A stretch of DNA of 64,000 bases from Schistocerca nitens. Taxonomy: Eukaryota; Arthropoda; Insecta; Orthoptera; Acrididae. Location: positions 537,685,383-537,749,382 of the forward strand of contig NC_064621.1 in the NCBI RefSeq assembly GCF_023898315.1. Reading direction: 5' to 3'. Position 1 is the first letter of the stretch. Each line of letters starts with the position of its first letter. The position numbers and the translations under genes were made by a program. The notes beneath the pieces are model-generated. The model did not search any database, was not told the origin of the DNA, and saw only the letters and a program-made list of their open reading frames with translations. Of the stretch, positions 52,135 to 62,723 are shown one piece after another.

Positions 52135-53556
52135 CACTCCTGGAAACTGAAATAAGAACACCGTGAATTCATTGTCCCAGGAAGGGGAAACTTTATTGAC
52201 ACATTCCTGGGGTCAGATACATCACATGATCACACTGACAGAACCACAGGCACATAGACACAGGCAACAGAGCATGCACAATGTCGGCACTAGTACAGTG
52301 TATATCCACCTTTCGCAGCAATGCAGGCTGCTATTCTCCCATGGAGACGATCGTAGAGATGCTGGATGTAGTCCTGTGGAACGGCTTGCCATGCCATTTC
52401 CACCTGGCGCCTCAGTTGGACCAGCGTTCGTGCTGGACGTGCAGACCGCGTGAGACGACGCTTCATCCAGTCCCAAACATGCTCAATGGGGGACAGATCC
52501 GGAGATCTTGCTGGCCAGGGTAGTTGACTTACACCTTCTAGAGCACGTTGGGTGGCACGGGATACATGCGGACGTGCATTGTCCTGTTGGAACAGCAAGT
52601 TCCCTTGCCGGTCTAGGAATGGTAGAACGATGGGTTCGATGACGGTTTGGATGTACCGTGCACTATTCAGTGTCCCCTCGACGATCACCAGTGGTGTACG
52701 GCCAGTGTAGGAGATCGCTCCCCACACCATGATGCCGGGTGTTGGCCCTGTGTGCCTCGGTCGTATGCAGTCCTGATTGTGGCGCTCACCTGCACGGCGC
52801 CAAACACGCATACGACCATCATTGGCACCAAGGCAGAAGCGACTCTCATCGCTGAAGACGACACGTCTGCATTCGTCCCTCCATTCACGCCTGTCGCGAC
52901 ACCACTGGAGGCGGGCTGCACGATGTTGGGGCGTGAGCGGAAGACGGCCTAACGGTGTGCGGGACCGTAGCCCAGCTTCATGGAGACGGTTGCGAATGGT
53001 CCTCGCCGATACCCCAGGAGCAACAGTGTCCCTAATTTGCTGGGAAGTGGCGGTGCGGTCCCCTACGGCACTGCGTAGGATCGTACGGTCTTGGCGTGCA
53101 TCTGTGCGTGGCTGCGGTCCGGTCCCAGGTCGACGGGCACGTGCACCTTCCGCCGACCACTGGCGACAACATCGATGTACTGTGGAGACCTCACGCCCCA
53201 CGTGTTGAGCAATTCGGCGGTACGTCCACCCGGCCTCCCGCATGCCCACTATACGCCCTCGCTCAAAGTCCGTCAACTGCACATACGGTTCACGTCCACG
53301 CTGTCGGGGCATGCTACCAGTGTTAAAGACTGCGATGGAGCTCCGTATGCCACGGCAAACTGGCTGACACTGACGGCGGCGGTGCACAAATGCTGCGCAG
53401 CTAGCGCCATTCGACGGCCAGCACCGCGGTTCCTGGTGTGTCCGCTGTGCCGTGCGTGTGATCATTGCTTGTACAGCCCTCTCGCAGTGTCCGGAGCAAG
53501 TATGGTGGGTCTGACACACCGGTGTCAATGTGTTCTTTTTTCCATTTCCAGGAGTG
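52135..53556 (-). mobile_element. Tc1-type DNA transposon, structurally complete
   Basis: The left end is CACTCCTGGAAACTGAAATAAG and the right end, read inward, is CACTCCTGGAAATGGAAAAA, with TA on both sides (52133-52134 and 53557-53558). The 1422-bp element has one uninterrupted transposase gene on the minus strand and short untranslated flanks. The copy at 1-624 is a near-identical relative. The intact gene, intact ends and TA flanks make this the best candidate in the window for a recently active element. Confidence 0.95.
52290..53312 (-). CDS. Tc1-type transposase, intact, catalytic spacing DD32E
   Basis: A 340-aa protein, the usual length for the family. The start is MPRQRGREPYVQLTDF, which leaves 244 bases to the right end; the frame continues upstream but without homology. 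Residues about 14-55 are a first helix-turn-helix (FERGRIVGMREAGWTYRRI, AQHVGREVSTVHRC), followed by an RRPGTG hinge near 61, and about 82-115 are a second (TATSQQIRDTV, ARTIRNRLHEAGLRSR). The catalytic residues are D155 in VVFSDESRF, D244 in FQQDNARPH and E277 in PDLSPIEHVW. Exactly 32 residues separate D244 from E277, whereas the other Tc1 family here (42 and 61 kb) has 34. It acts in the nucleus to excise and insert the element. Confidence 0.93.
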   Translation of the reverse strand: MPRQRGREPYVQLTDFERGRIVGMREAGWTYRRIAQHVGREVSTVHRCCRQWSAEGARARRPGTGPQPRTDARQDRTILRSAVGDRTATSQQIRDTVAPGVSARTIRNRLHEAGLRSRTPLGRLPLTPQHRAARLQWCRDRREWRDECRRVVFSDESRFCLGANDGRMRVWRRAGERHNQDCIRPRHTGPTPGIMVWGAISYTGRTPLVIVEGTLNSARYIQTVIEPIVLPFLDRQGNLLFQQDNARPHVSRATQRALEGVSQLPWPARSPDLSPIEHVWDWMKRRLTRSARPARTLVQLRRQVEMAWQAVPQDYIQHLYDRLHGRIAACIAAKGGYTLY

Positions 53557-53558
53557 TA

Positions 53559-54744
53559 TTTAGTAACATTAATTATTTGAATATCTTTTGGATTTGAAGA
53601 AATAACGGTTTTCTGCGTGCTGTAAGCTAACACACATACTATAGGCTAACACACGAATCGTTTCTTGCAAGCTGCTGCACCCTAGTTATAAAAGTAGGAA
53701 CTGGAAGTCCACACTAGCGGAACATTGATCTACAAGCGGAAAAATACGTCTGCTTACAGAGAAAAAAATGATGAACGAAGGTGTATGTGTGTGGACCGAT
53801 GGAACGGAGGATAAATTACGAAATGAAACGTACAATAAATTTTAAGATAGATTTGTAGTGCTCTACTGCCCAAAGACAGCCAACAGCTTACTTCATCGAT
53901 GTTGCTGAGCGATCCTCCGAACTGACGCGGAATTGCGCCAGCGATGCTAGAAGTCACGCTGATCATTCATGTTTTCTTACCTGAAACAAGTGGAAGTAAG
54001 AAATTAGGCACAGTTTTGTGGTTAAAGACCAGTGTTTCTAATAACAAAATTTTATTTCTTAGTCCTAATGAGAGACGAGCTACAGTGCATTGTGCCTTCA
54101 TCTGCATTGGTTATGCTAAATTAAATTTATAATGAATTTAGCACAGGAGACTCACAGCAAGTAATAAAAAAAATAAAGCTCTCCCATTAGTCTCGACTGG
54201 GATGCCCATCATAACTCTAAATATCTGGACTACAGGACTCAAGTGTTCTTCTTAGACAAGGCAGTTCTGCTATTTTCAATACCAAATAAAATACAAAGAA
54301 ATTTTTGTTCTTCCGGAAATAATATGAAGAGATAGTTCGACGCAGTTTTATGATCCAATAATAAATTTTGTTGTTAACGGTTTACGACTTTAGCGACTGC
54401 TTCGTACTACTGATTCCTGTAATGGCCAATCGTGGTAAAGTAAGCTTAAATATTAGCAACCCTTTATCCATGTTATTAACCTAAGTTGCGATTGCGGCTA
54501 CGTTATCACGAAGTTTCTTCATTTGTGATACCGTTACGGCATCCTGAGTTCAAACAGCAAGTACTGCGAATTGGTAATGAGCATAACGACAAACATCACT
54601 GTCTGATGCCAATAAGTTCGGGCATTAGTGTTAATAGTGCCACTGTAGAACACGTTTAGTCATGCCAGTGTATTGTGGACTAGAGAGTGACAGCTGGAGT
54701 TAGTATCTCACAAAATGTGTAGCTAACGTTGTTCTGAGTCTACG
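53559..54744. other. No recognised feature
   Basis: No gene, no repeat family and no inverted repeat noticed in this 1.2-kb stretch. Reading frames are below 75 codons. Confidence 0.5.
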
Positions 54745-54920
54745 TACATATTACACAAGCCACCGTATGGTGTATGGTGGAGTGCACCTCGTAATAGCAC
54801 TAACCATTTCCTTCCCTGTTCCACGTGGAAATGTAGCGGAGGAAAAACGACTGTCTATACGCCTCCTTATGAATCCTAATTTCTCTAATCTTGTCTTTAC
54901 GATCGCGGATGCGCAATGTA
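54745..54920 (-). repeat. LINE 3' untranslated fragment
   Basis: The minus strand of this stretch lines up with the end of the LINE copy at about 19090-19240 (plus). Shared items in order are AGAGAAATTAGG / GAGAAATTAGGGC, GGAGGCGTATAGACAGTCG / GAAGGCATACAGATAGTTG, and TCCACGTGGAACAGGGAAGG / GAGCGGAACAGGAAGG. No reading frame is kept. It is the extreme 3' remnant of the same LINE family. Confidence 0.72.
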
Positions 54921-54929
54921 CAAATAGTG

Positions 54930-55545
54930 GACACAAAACATGGAAACATCAAAAACACAATACATTACCGTGCCTAATGTGGTGCAGGAAAACCCTTGAC
55001 ATTCACAACAGTTTGCAGTCGTCTAGGAATTTTCAGGATAATCTTGTTCCACGTTTGTTGCAAAATAGTGCAAGTTGAGAAAACAATGATGAGGGGGGAT
55101 AGCACCCTTCTCTCCAAAGCAGACATGAAAGGCTCAATAATATTTAGATGTGGTGAGTGTGGAAGCGAGGGAAGATGTGACAGTTCACCCTTATGCACAC
55201 AAAACAAATCTCGGGTGATGTGAACTGTGTGATCAGGGTCGCTGTCGTGTCGGGGCACAGCACCACCGTTGGGGAACAAACATTGTACCATAGGATGGAC
55301 GTGATCAACCAGATTGACAACACAAATTTTGGCAGTAATGTACGACCTTCAAGAGCAACCACAGGACTCATGGAATACCACGATATGGCTGCCCAAATTA
55401 CTCTCGGGACGAAAACGCAGCCAGAGGTTGGAAACAGTGTGAAACAAGACTCATCCAACCAAATGACTACCTTCCATTGTTCCATAGTTCAGGTTTTATG
55501 GCTTTATGTTAGTCTGGGGCATTTCTGTCAACGATGATTCCATCT
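54930..55545 (-). pseudogene. Tc1-type transposase, catalytic half
   Basis: Read from 55545 leftward: TMEQWKVVIWLDESCFTLF (first catalytic aspartate in LDES), then PRVIWAAISWYSMSPVVAL, then after a frame shift CLFPNGGAVPRHDSDPDHT, in which the normal QDDNAP(I)HT has become RHDSDPDHT, and LNIIEPFMSALERR, which keeps the glutamate of the third block. The C-terminal part LQTVVNVKGFPAPH corresponds to IQAVLKANGG-type ends. Stops and one frame shift inactivate it. The helix-turn-helix half is probably that at 56840-57170. Confidence 0.82.
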
Positions 55546-56839
55546 GCCCTGCAACTCTCTGCTTATTATGTCCTCACACACACCGTGCGCGATGCACAGA
55601 TATCGCTTCGCCATTCCCCACCCCCGGCAGCGGAACTGATCTCAAAAATTTGTGTATATATTATCCCGCCTAATTAAGAATCATTCCCTTCCGTGTGGGT
55701 CGGGCATAAAACATCTCCGAATTACGTTGTAAACGTAATTGTGTGAATTAGCAGTTGAAAATTGATCTCGTTTTCTATTTCCAGAGATATTTCATACACT
55801 TTCTACCCCCACGGATCCAAAGACATTGATTTTATTTATCACTCGGGAACAACATAGCAATCGGTTGCCAGTCTATTTTTTCTAATTTTTGTTTCCCATA
55901 TAATTAGTTACCTTCATAGTCAATATGCCTTCGTTAAATCCTATTATCTGTTTGTAACAGATTGATAAGCTTTTCTCAATAGCCCTTGAATATTCACAGA
56001 TATAATTTGTCTATGTACTATCTGATTTGTGGGATTTAGGGAACACGGAGAAAGTCTCGTGTATATTCTGTTTTATTGACACAATTCACTTTTCAAATTA
56101 ATGAGAGACGAAATTGGGGAATCAATGATGAAGGAGTTGATGCTAGTGTGTATCGTTTTGGTATAATAACAGTCAGTCCGTACCACATTCCTTCGCGTTC
56201 CTATCACCAAAGATATGATTTCCCATGAAACTGTCCTTTACCATTAATATCTGATAAATCATAAGTATGTCTCTGGCTTTACAATGTCTAAGCTTCTTAA
56301 TTCTCACGACACGATATTAATTATAAGTTCGAGTCCTTTCAATGTCTGTTCAGCACAAATTTAGTCTTTTCACGGGCTCTATATCTCACGTCTCGTTTAT
56401 TAGCAGAATCGCCTTGACAACGATCGGCAGAGATATTAATATGATAAGGTCCAACTGTTTTCTGTCCCAATATCTCAAAAGAATCTACTATCCACTACTG
56501 CAATATCTAATCCAGTTATCAGAATGATATTTAATTAGGCTTACAATCCCTAACTTCCGACTACCACGGAAGACTGCGAACATGCACCATTGAAAATTAA
56601 AACTCAAGAGAGCTAACAATGCTGCGCATTGGTTTATACATTATATTCAAAACAAAATGCAGCTATGTTATGTCTTCCTTGGATACCATTTGTACTACTT
56701 TGCGTTACTCTATTTCAAATATCTGCTCTTTGTAAAATTTTAACTATTACTTCGGAATACAACTACCGTTTTTTGACTCTTGGGTCATTTCGTATCACAG
56801 AATTTAATCTAATATTCGTTTCTGAATACCCACTCCCTA
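55546..56839. other. Unidentified insert between two halves of a Tc1 relative
   Basis: About 1.3 kb of AT-rich sequence with no coding motif. If the halves on either side belong to one transposon copy, this is an insertion of unknown identity. I did not find inverted ends or a duplication at its edges. Confidence 0.4.
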
Positions 56840-57170
56840 AAGAGCGATTACATTATGGAGCTTCCTTTGTACTGGTTTGTTGCTTATAGGGTTCGTAAAT
56901 GCAACATTTAGTTCTGCAGTGACTTTTGCAGATGTCGTCTGATTATTTTTCGTCACAATTCTCTTCAACCACGTCCGTCTGTAAACGATCACACAACATA
57001 CACTTTTGTCCGCATTGTGACTTACCGGATGATGTTTTCCCTCTCTCCCAGTAAGCAGTATAAATCTTCGATACGGTGCCTCTTGGAATACCAAACTCTT
57101 CGACTAACTTGATTACGGAAGGAAACATCTTAAGAGCGCCAAAAATTTGCCCACGTTCGAATTCATTTCG
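56840..57170 (-). pseudogene. Tc1-type transposase, helix-turn-helix half
   Basis: On the minus strand 57170-56840 reads ERGQIFGALKMFPSVIKLVEEFGIPRGTVSKIYTAYWERGKTSS, a winged or helix-turn-helix unit with the typical GIPRGTVSKIY recognition helix. After a frame shift it continues YRRTWLKRIVTKNNQTTSAKVTAELN and KPVQRKLHNV, the second helix-turn-helix with its TxxQI.AELN and RTVQRxLH pattern. It is likely the N-terminal half of the element whose catalytic half is at 54930-55545. Confidence 0.75.
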
Positions 57171-57329
57171 CTCCTGTGCAAAAAGCCATAACTTTGGCTA
57201 TATGTTCAGATATTCTGGAGCTACATCAAGTCATCATGTGTTTCTTGTAAAATAATTTGGTAATCAGGAAAGGGTACTGTATTTAAATGTGTGTTATAGG
57301 GATTAATTTTATTCCTGGTTTAACTTCTT

Positions 57330-58440
57330 GTTTCTGTTGTCGAACAATGTCGAAAATAAAATGAGTCACACTAGACCCTTGTCGTACTCCTCTGTTAATC
57401 TCATTGTTCCTGTTCTGTCTTTGCCTGTACAACTTCGTTATTTAAAGATAAACTTTGTATTTCACTTGTAATAAATGTTTAGGATAACGTCGTCTCCCCG
57501 TTATAATCTATAACACATACCTATCCATTCCATCGAGGGCTTTTTCATAATCTTCAAATGCAATATGATTCTACAAATTGCGTTCTATCCCCTTTCCAAT
57601 TATCTGCCGCACTATTGTAATACTGACTCTGCAGGAAACCATTTTGTTTCTCCAGTAAGAGAGCTTCAGCTATTCTTTTTAGTGTGTTATTAATAGTTCG
57701 TGTACATAATTTATAGCCAGTGTTCAACGGACTTAATCCTATATTGTTTTCGCAAGCGTTTCTAGTTCCATTTTTATGGAGTAATATTACCTCCGACACT
57801 CTCCAAAAGTCGGGTGTCATCCTCCATTTTCAGCGTTCATTTAATAAATGCAACAGACCTCCACATTTAATAAGTTCTGCAGTAATATCGTTGAGTGATA
57901 TTGCTTTTCTGTTCTTTATCTGCTTTAATGCATCTGGTATCTCCACCAATGTAATATCGTCTCTTTCGTATATTTCATCATCTTGTTCTTTCTCCTGGTA
58001 TTTTTGTTAGTTCTGTTCTGAAGATTTGTAGTGTATGCTTTTTGTTTCACCTTAATTGCCTTTACTGTATCTTCATTCCGTATTATGACACCCCTCTCCT
58101 GATAAATTGCTGTTTCTTTCCTATTGCCTCCTTTGCTACTTGCATCACATATACTTTTATGTTTTTCCATTCTTTGTTTATATTACTTTTGTAGGTTTAT
58201 TTTGTTAATAATATGTGTATCGATGTTAAAATGTACTTTTTACATTGTCTTGTTGCAAAAGGTAAACTTGGAAAACTTCGTCTTCGAGTTTACTCCTTGC
58301 AACAGTTTGTTTCTTCCATCTAGTAAACAGGTTTACATCGATAAACTCCAGGAAATAATCTGATTCCACGTCGCTACCTCTATGTACTGTTACATCTTGT
58401 ACTATCTTCCGAGCTTCCTCTTCACTCTTATGTAGCAAAT
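57330..58440 (-). pseudogene. LINE endonuclease-RT fragment, decayed
   Basis: The minus strand begins near 58440 with an endonuclease C-terminal part (RGSDVESDYFLEFIDVNLFTRWKK, where the S-D-H catalytic block has become SDY). A linker region follows (58170-57925). The RT domain then begins: DITAELIKCGG, then MTPDFWRVSEVILLHKNGTRNACENNIGLSPLNTGYKLCTRTINNTLKRIAEALLLEKQNGF. That is the template-binding region before the catalytic palm, which is lost or unreadable toward 57340. Multiple frame shifts. This is an endonuclease-RT LINE distinct from the RTE copies. Confidence 0.75.
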
Positions 58441-59739
58441 AACTGATCTATAGACCCTTGCACTCCATGTGAAGCGATGAATATCCTTCTTTCTAAAGGA
58501 ACTTCGTACTTTTCATTTCGTTACATGTTACACAGTTACGTGATTCGTATCCATTTTATTTATGATCTACTCTCCAAATGTTCTTATTGTTTCAGGAATC
58601 GGCAAATTCCTTATACGTGCCTTAAGATCTCCACAGAACCTGAATATACACTGATTTATAAAAAATTACAAAAAAATATCTAGTAATAATTCGTGTAATT
58701 AAGAATGGAATTTGTACAGTACTAGTTAGAAATGGTTATTATTATATTTTAGAGAAGTATCCTGCAATTGCTACTTCCACCATTTAATGTATAATGACAA
58801 TAGTTCCACATGCCTCGAAAGCGCACCTTTATGATAACATTTATACAAGACGCGCGTATGGATGGATGAAAATAAGATTATTCGTACAACAGAGACTGGA
58901 GTAGTTACTGTCCATCTAAGATCACGAGTGTGATGATCCCAAGTAATTTTTACATCAGCTCTCTGTAGTAACACGTTAAAATTTTTTACTCGGCGGATTA
59001 CTTGACCGTCCTGTAGCAACACTGTTTCACTTCTAGGAGATTTCCATTACCATTAGGTTTTATTGGAGTTAGGTGACAATCTGTTCTCTGTGCGCCACGA
59101 GCTGATGTTGCCCACTGACCTGTTGGCTAAATCAATTTACTGGAAATTGCGGTCACTTCACGTACTTCCATCGCAATTCCGACGCCGTCCTCCAATCGAA
59201 GCTGCATCGCCACACGTAAAATTAAATCAGTAGAGTGGGGGTCCGCAGCCACTATCACAGCTTTCGGTCGCCATCCAGTATGGATACCGCTATTTAAAAC
59301 AACGTCATAATGTTTGTATTTTGCGAGAACTCATGTATCAATTCCACGCGATGTATTTGCGGATTCGCAATATCAAAATAAATTCTTCTGAAAAATCGTA
59401 ATTTGACCAGTAGTGTCTGAGGCTAAGAGTGATATGAGGTATAGTAATAAATAAATGGAAAGAAGGCGTTAGTTTCTGGAACATTCAAAGTAACAATTTT
59501 AATTATACGCCGACGTATTCGGAATTTCTCTAGCGCATTCAACATGAAGGACACTGTGCGTAGTGTACCGAAATTCGAGTTTATAACTTTAGAACTTACC
59601 GCTATTGTGGAGGCACTTGGCAAAACCTGTAAACTAATATGTATTTAATCCAAAAACCTGATAACTTAATTCATACTTACATTTATCGATTTACTCGATG
59701 TTTTTTCCGAAAATTGCTTTCAACTATCAACAAAATATA
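58441..59739. other. No recognised feature
   Basis: A minus-strand frame of 83 codons at 58771-59022 is unrecognised and could belong to the LINE upstream region. Nothing else was identified. Confidence 0.45.
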
Positions 59740-60378
59740 TGGGGCGGTGAAACGAAAACGTGACAAACGGAAAAAGGAAGTAAATTACTTCTTATTCGAA
59801 AATTAATCGCCATAATATTTCACAAATTCATTTCCACTGTGCGACAAGACGGCCAATGCCTCAGTGGAAAAATGATCGCTCTTGCCTGCGCAACCATGAT
59901 TATAAGCACACGTACCTCTCTTCGTCGAAGCAAATCGACGGCCACAAATGTATTTATTGAGGACTCCAAATACATGGAAAGCGCGTGGGGGAGGGATCGG
60001 GACAGTATTGACGACGTGTAAACGACTCGCAGCGGAACTTCTTTTGCGTAGTCGAAACAACATGCATAAGCTTCGCCTAGGAAACTCTTGCGCATACACC
60101 ATACTGTTCCGATCTCTTCCCCGCGCGGTTTCCACATTTTTGGAATCCTGAAAAAAGGTTATAGAGGCCATCGATTTGCTTCGGACGATGAGGTACGCAC
60201 CTGCGTATGAGCATGGTTACGTAGGTAACAGCAAACATTTTTCCATGAAGGCACAGGCAATGTTGTTTCACAGTTGGATAAATACATTAACAGTTATGGC
60301 AATTGCTTTTGAAATAATAAACAGTTTACTTACTTTTCTCCATGCGTCTCATTTCCGTTCGAGTGCGCCTTATAGCTT
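59740..60378. repeat. Fold-back MITE-like element
   Basis: The arms (about 59755-60020 and 60080-60365) are diverged reverse complements. Matched blocks include CATTTTTCCACTGAGGCA/CATTTTTCCATGAAGGCA, TCGATTTGCTTCG and a TACTGT.CCGATC.CT.CCC.CGCG block. A loop of about 60 bp lies between. Reading frames across the arms on both strands are mirror artefacts of the inverted repeat, not genes. The element directly precedes the mariner at 60382. Confidence 0.8.
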
Positions 60379-60381
60379 ATA

Positions 60382-61198
60382 CATAAGAGGAACGTTCAGT
60401 TAGTAACGCAACGCGTTGTTTTTTCAGCCAGCGAAATTTGTTATCGTGGAATACTTTCGCTTCAGCCCCTATAGTTTAATGAAGTTCCGACAGGTAGCGG
60501 CCTCATACGTAACCTCCAAAATGACATCTGTATCGGAGATGCATTCCAAGCAGATGTCTGACACTGAGTTTCCTTTGGCGGGAAATCAGAGCATCACAGA
60601 TATTCATAGGTGCTTCAAGAATGTGTACAGAGACGTGGCAGTGAACAAAAACTGGATGAGCCGTTGGGCGCGGCGTCTGTCACTATCGCAGCAAGATCGC
60701 GCAACTTGTCCGATCTCCCACGCGCCGGCTGGCCACACACAGCCGTGACTCCAGCAGTCTTGCAAAGTGTGGACCCTCTCATTCAAGGTGTTCGACGGAT
60801 CACAATCAGACACCTCGCCGCACGACTGGACGTCTCTGTTGGTATTACTGACGCACTCGTCCACCAGTTAGAGTACTGAAAGGTGCGTGACGGCTGAGTT
60901 CCTCGCCACCTCCGCACCTTCCGACTTCAATCCGTTGGGCCCAGTGGAGGCTGCACTCCACAGGAAGCAGTACACGGATGATGGCGAGGTTATGGATGCA
61001 GCAAGACGCTGGCTCCGACGTCGGCCAGTAGAGCGGTGACGTAAGGCCGTCGCATTGACCGGGATTATATTAAAAAATATGGTTTTGTAGCCAAAAGAGT
61101 GGGGAATAATACGGTGCATTGCAATCCTCTACAAAACGGACCTGCTTTCTGAAAAACAAAATGTGTTTCATTACTTAGTAAACGTCCCTCCACTTATA
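60382..61198 (+). mobile_element. mariner-type transposon with internal deletion
   Basis: Terminal inverted repeats are visible: left ATAAGAGGAACGTTCAGTTA (from about 60384) and right, read inward, ATAAGTGGAGGGACGTTTAC, followed by shared TTAGTAA..CAAC and TTGTTTTTCAG. The plus strand carries the N-terminal and C-terminal parts of a mariner transposase with the catalytic core missing. At about 0.8 kb it is shorter than a typical mariner of about 1.3 kb. Confidence 0.85.
60416..61060 (+). pseudogene. mariner-type transposase lacking its catalytic core
   Basis: The N-terminal part (60416-60880) includes a damaged first helix-turn-helix and VRRITIRHLAARLDVSVGITDALVHQLEY. Then a stop and a jump: the next recognisable block is TSAPSDFNPLGPVEAALHRKQYTDDGEVMDAARRWLRRRP (60900-61040), the C-terminal end with the third catalytic aspartate (PSDF). 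The region with the first two catalytic residues, present in the mariner at 25.9-27.1 kb, is absent. An internal deletion rather than decay explains the gap. Confidence 0.85.
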
Positions 61199-61311
61199 TT
61201 AAATCAATTTATTAATGGCAGGCAATTCATTCTGTAAAACATGGAAACTGTTCCTCTGTCTCCCATCTACATTCCGACAGGAAATTACTTTACAAAACTT
61301 AACTTTACATA

Positions 61312-62721
61312 CACTACTGGCCATTAAAATTGGTACATCAAGAAGAAATGCAGATGATAAACGGGTATTCATTCGACAAATCTATTATCTAGAACTGACA
61401 TGTGTTTACATTTTCACACAATTTTGGTGCATAGATCTTGAGAAATTAGTACCCAAAACAACCACCTCTTGCCGTAATAACGGCCTTGATACTCCTGGGC
61501 ATAGAGTCAAACAGAGCTTGAATGGCGTGTACAGGTACAGCTGCCCATGCAGCTTCAACACGATACCACAGTTCATCAAGATTAGTGACTGGCGTATTGT
61601 GACGAGCCAGTTGCTCGGCCACCATTGAACAGACGTTTTCAATTGGTGAGAGATCTGGAGAATGTACTGGCCAGGGCAGCAGTCGAACATTTTCTGTATC
61701 AAGAATGGCCCGTACAGGACCTGCAACATGCGGTCGTGCATTATCCTGCTGAAATGTACATTAGGGTTTCGCAGGGATCGAACGGAGGGTAGAGCCACGG
61801 GTCGTAACACATCTGAAATGTAACGTCTACTGTTCAAAGTGCCGTCAATGCGAACAAGAAGTGACCGAGACGTGTAACCAATGGCACCCCATACCGTCAC
61901 GCCGGGTGAGACGCCAGTATGGCGATGACGAATACACGCTTCCAATGTGCGCTCACTGCGTTGTCGCCAAACACGGATGCGACCATCATGATGCTGTAAA
62001 CAGAACCTCGATTCATCCGAAAAAATGACGTTTTGCCATTCGTGCACCCAGGTTAATCGTTGAGTACACCATCGTACGCGCTCCTGTGTGTCATGCAGCA
62101 TCAAGGGTAACCGCAGCCATGGTCTCCGAGCTGATAGTCCATGCTGCTGCAAACGTCGTCGAACTGTTCGTGCGGATGGTTGTTGTCTTGCAAACGTTCC
62201 CATCTGTTGACTCAGGGATCGAGACGTGGCTGCACGATGCGTTACAGTCATGCGGATAAGATGCCTGCCATCTCGACTGCTAGTGATACGAGGCCGTTGG
62301 GATCCAGCACGGCGTTCTGTATTACCCTCCTGAACCCACCGATTCCATATTCTGCTAACAGTCATTGGATCTCGACCAACACGAGCAGCAATGTCGCGAT
62401 ACGATAAACCGCAATCGTTATAGGCTACAATCCGACTTTATCAAAGTTGGAAACGTGATTGTATGCATTTCTCCTCCTTACACGAGGCATCACAACAACG
62501 TTTCACCAGGCAACGCCGGTCAACTGCTGTTGGTGTATGAGAAATCGGTTGGAAACTTTCCTCATGTCAGCACGTTGTAGGTGTCGCCACCGGCGCTATA
62601 TTTGTGTGAATGCTATGGAAAGCTAATTATTTGCGTATCACAGTATCTTCGTCCTGTCGGTTAAATTTCGTGTCTGTAACACGTCATCTTCGTGGTGTAG
62701 CAATTTTACTGGCCAGTAGTG
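61312..62721 (-). mobile_element. Tc1-type DNA transposon (DD34E family)
   Basis: Ends are CACTACTGGCCATTAAAATT on the left and, read inward from the right, CACTACTGGCCAGTAAAATT, with TA flanks (61310-61311 and 62722-62723). It has the full length of 1410 bp and the same family as 41889-43436 but without the SINE. The transposase is broken by small lesions only. Confidence 0.94.
61446..62491 (-). pseudogene. Tc1-type transposase, few frameshifts
   Basis: The start is at 62491 (MPRVRRRNAYNHVSNFDK). A one-base loss (GATAAAGTCGG where the 42-kb copy has GATAAAGGTCGG) shifts the frame at about 62440. The main frame then resumes as MTVSRIWNRWVQEGN and runs through RTVRRRLQQHGLS, the first catalytic block NVIFSDESRF and GVTVWGAIGYTSRSLLV. 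Near 61760 a frame shift moves the QQDNARPHV and PDLSPIEN blocks to another frame, where 34 residues separate D and E. The stop is at 61446-61448. Expected length is about 340 aa. Confidence 0.9.
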
Positions 62722-62723
62722 TA

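Noticed and set aside
59803..60171. 122-aa and 105-aa minus-strand frames
   Set aside because: They lie across the arms of the fold-back at 59740-60378 and mirror plus-strand frames, so they are inverted-repeat artefacts.
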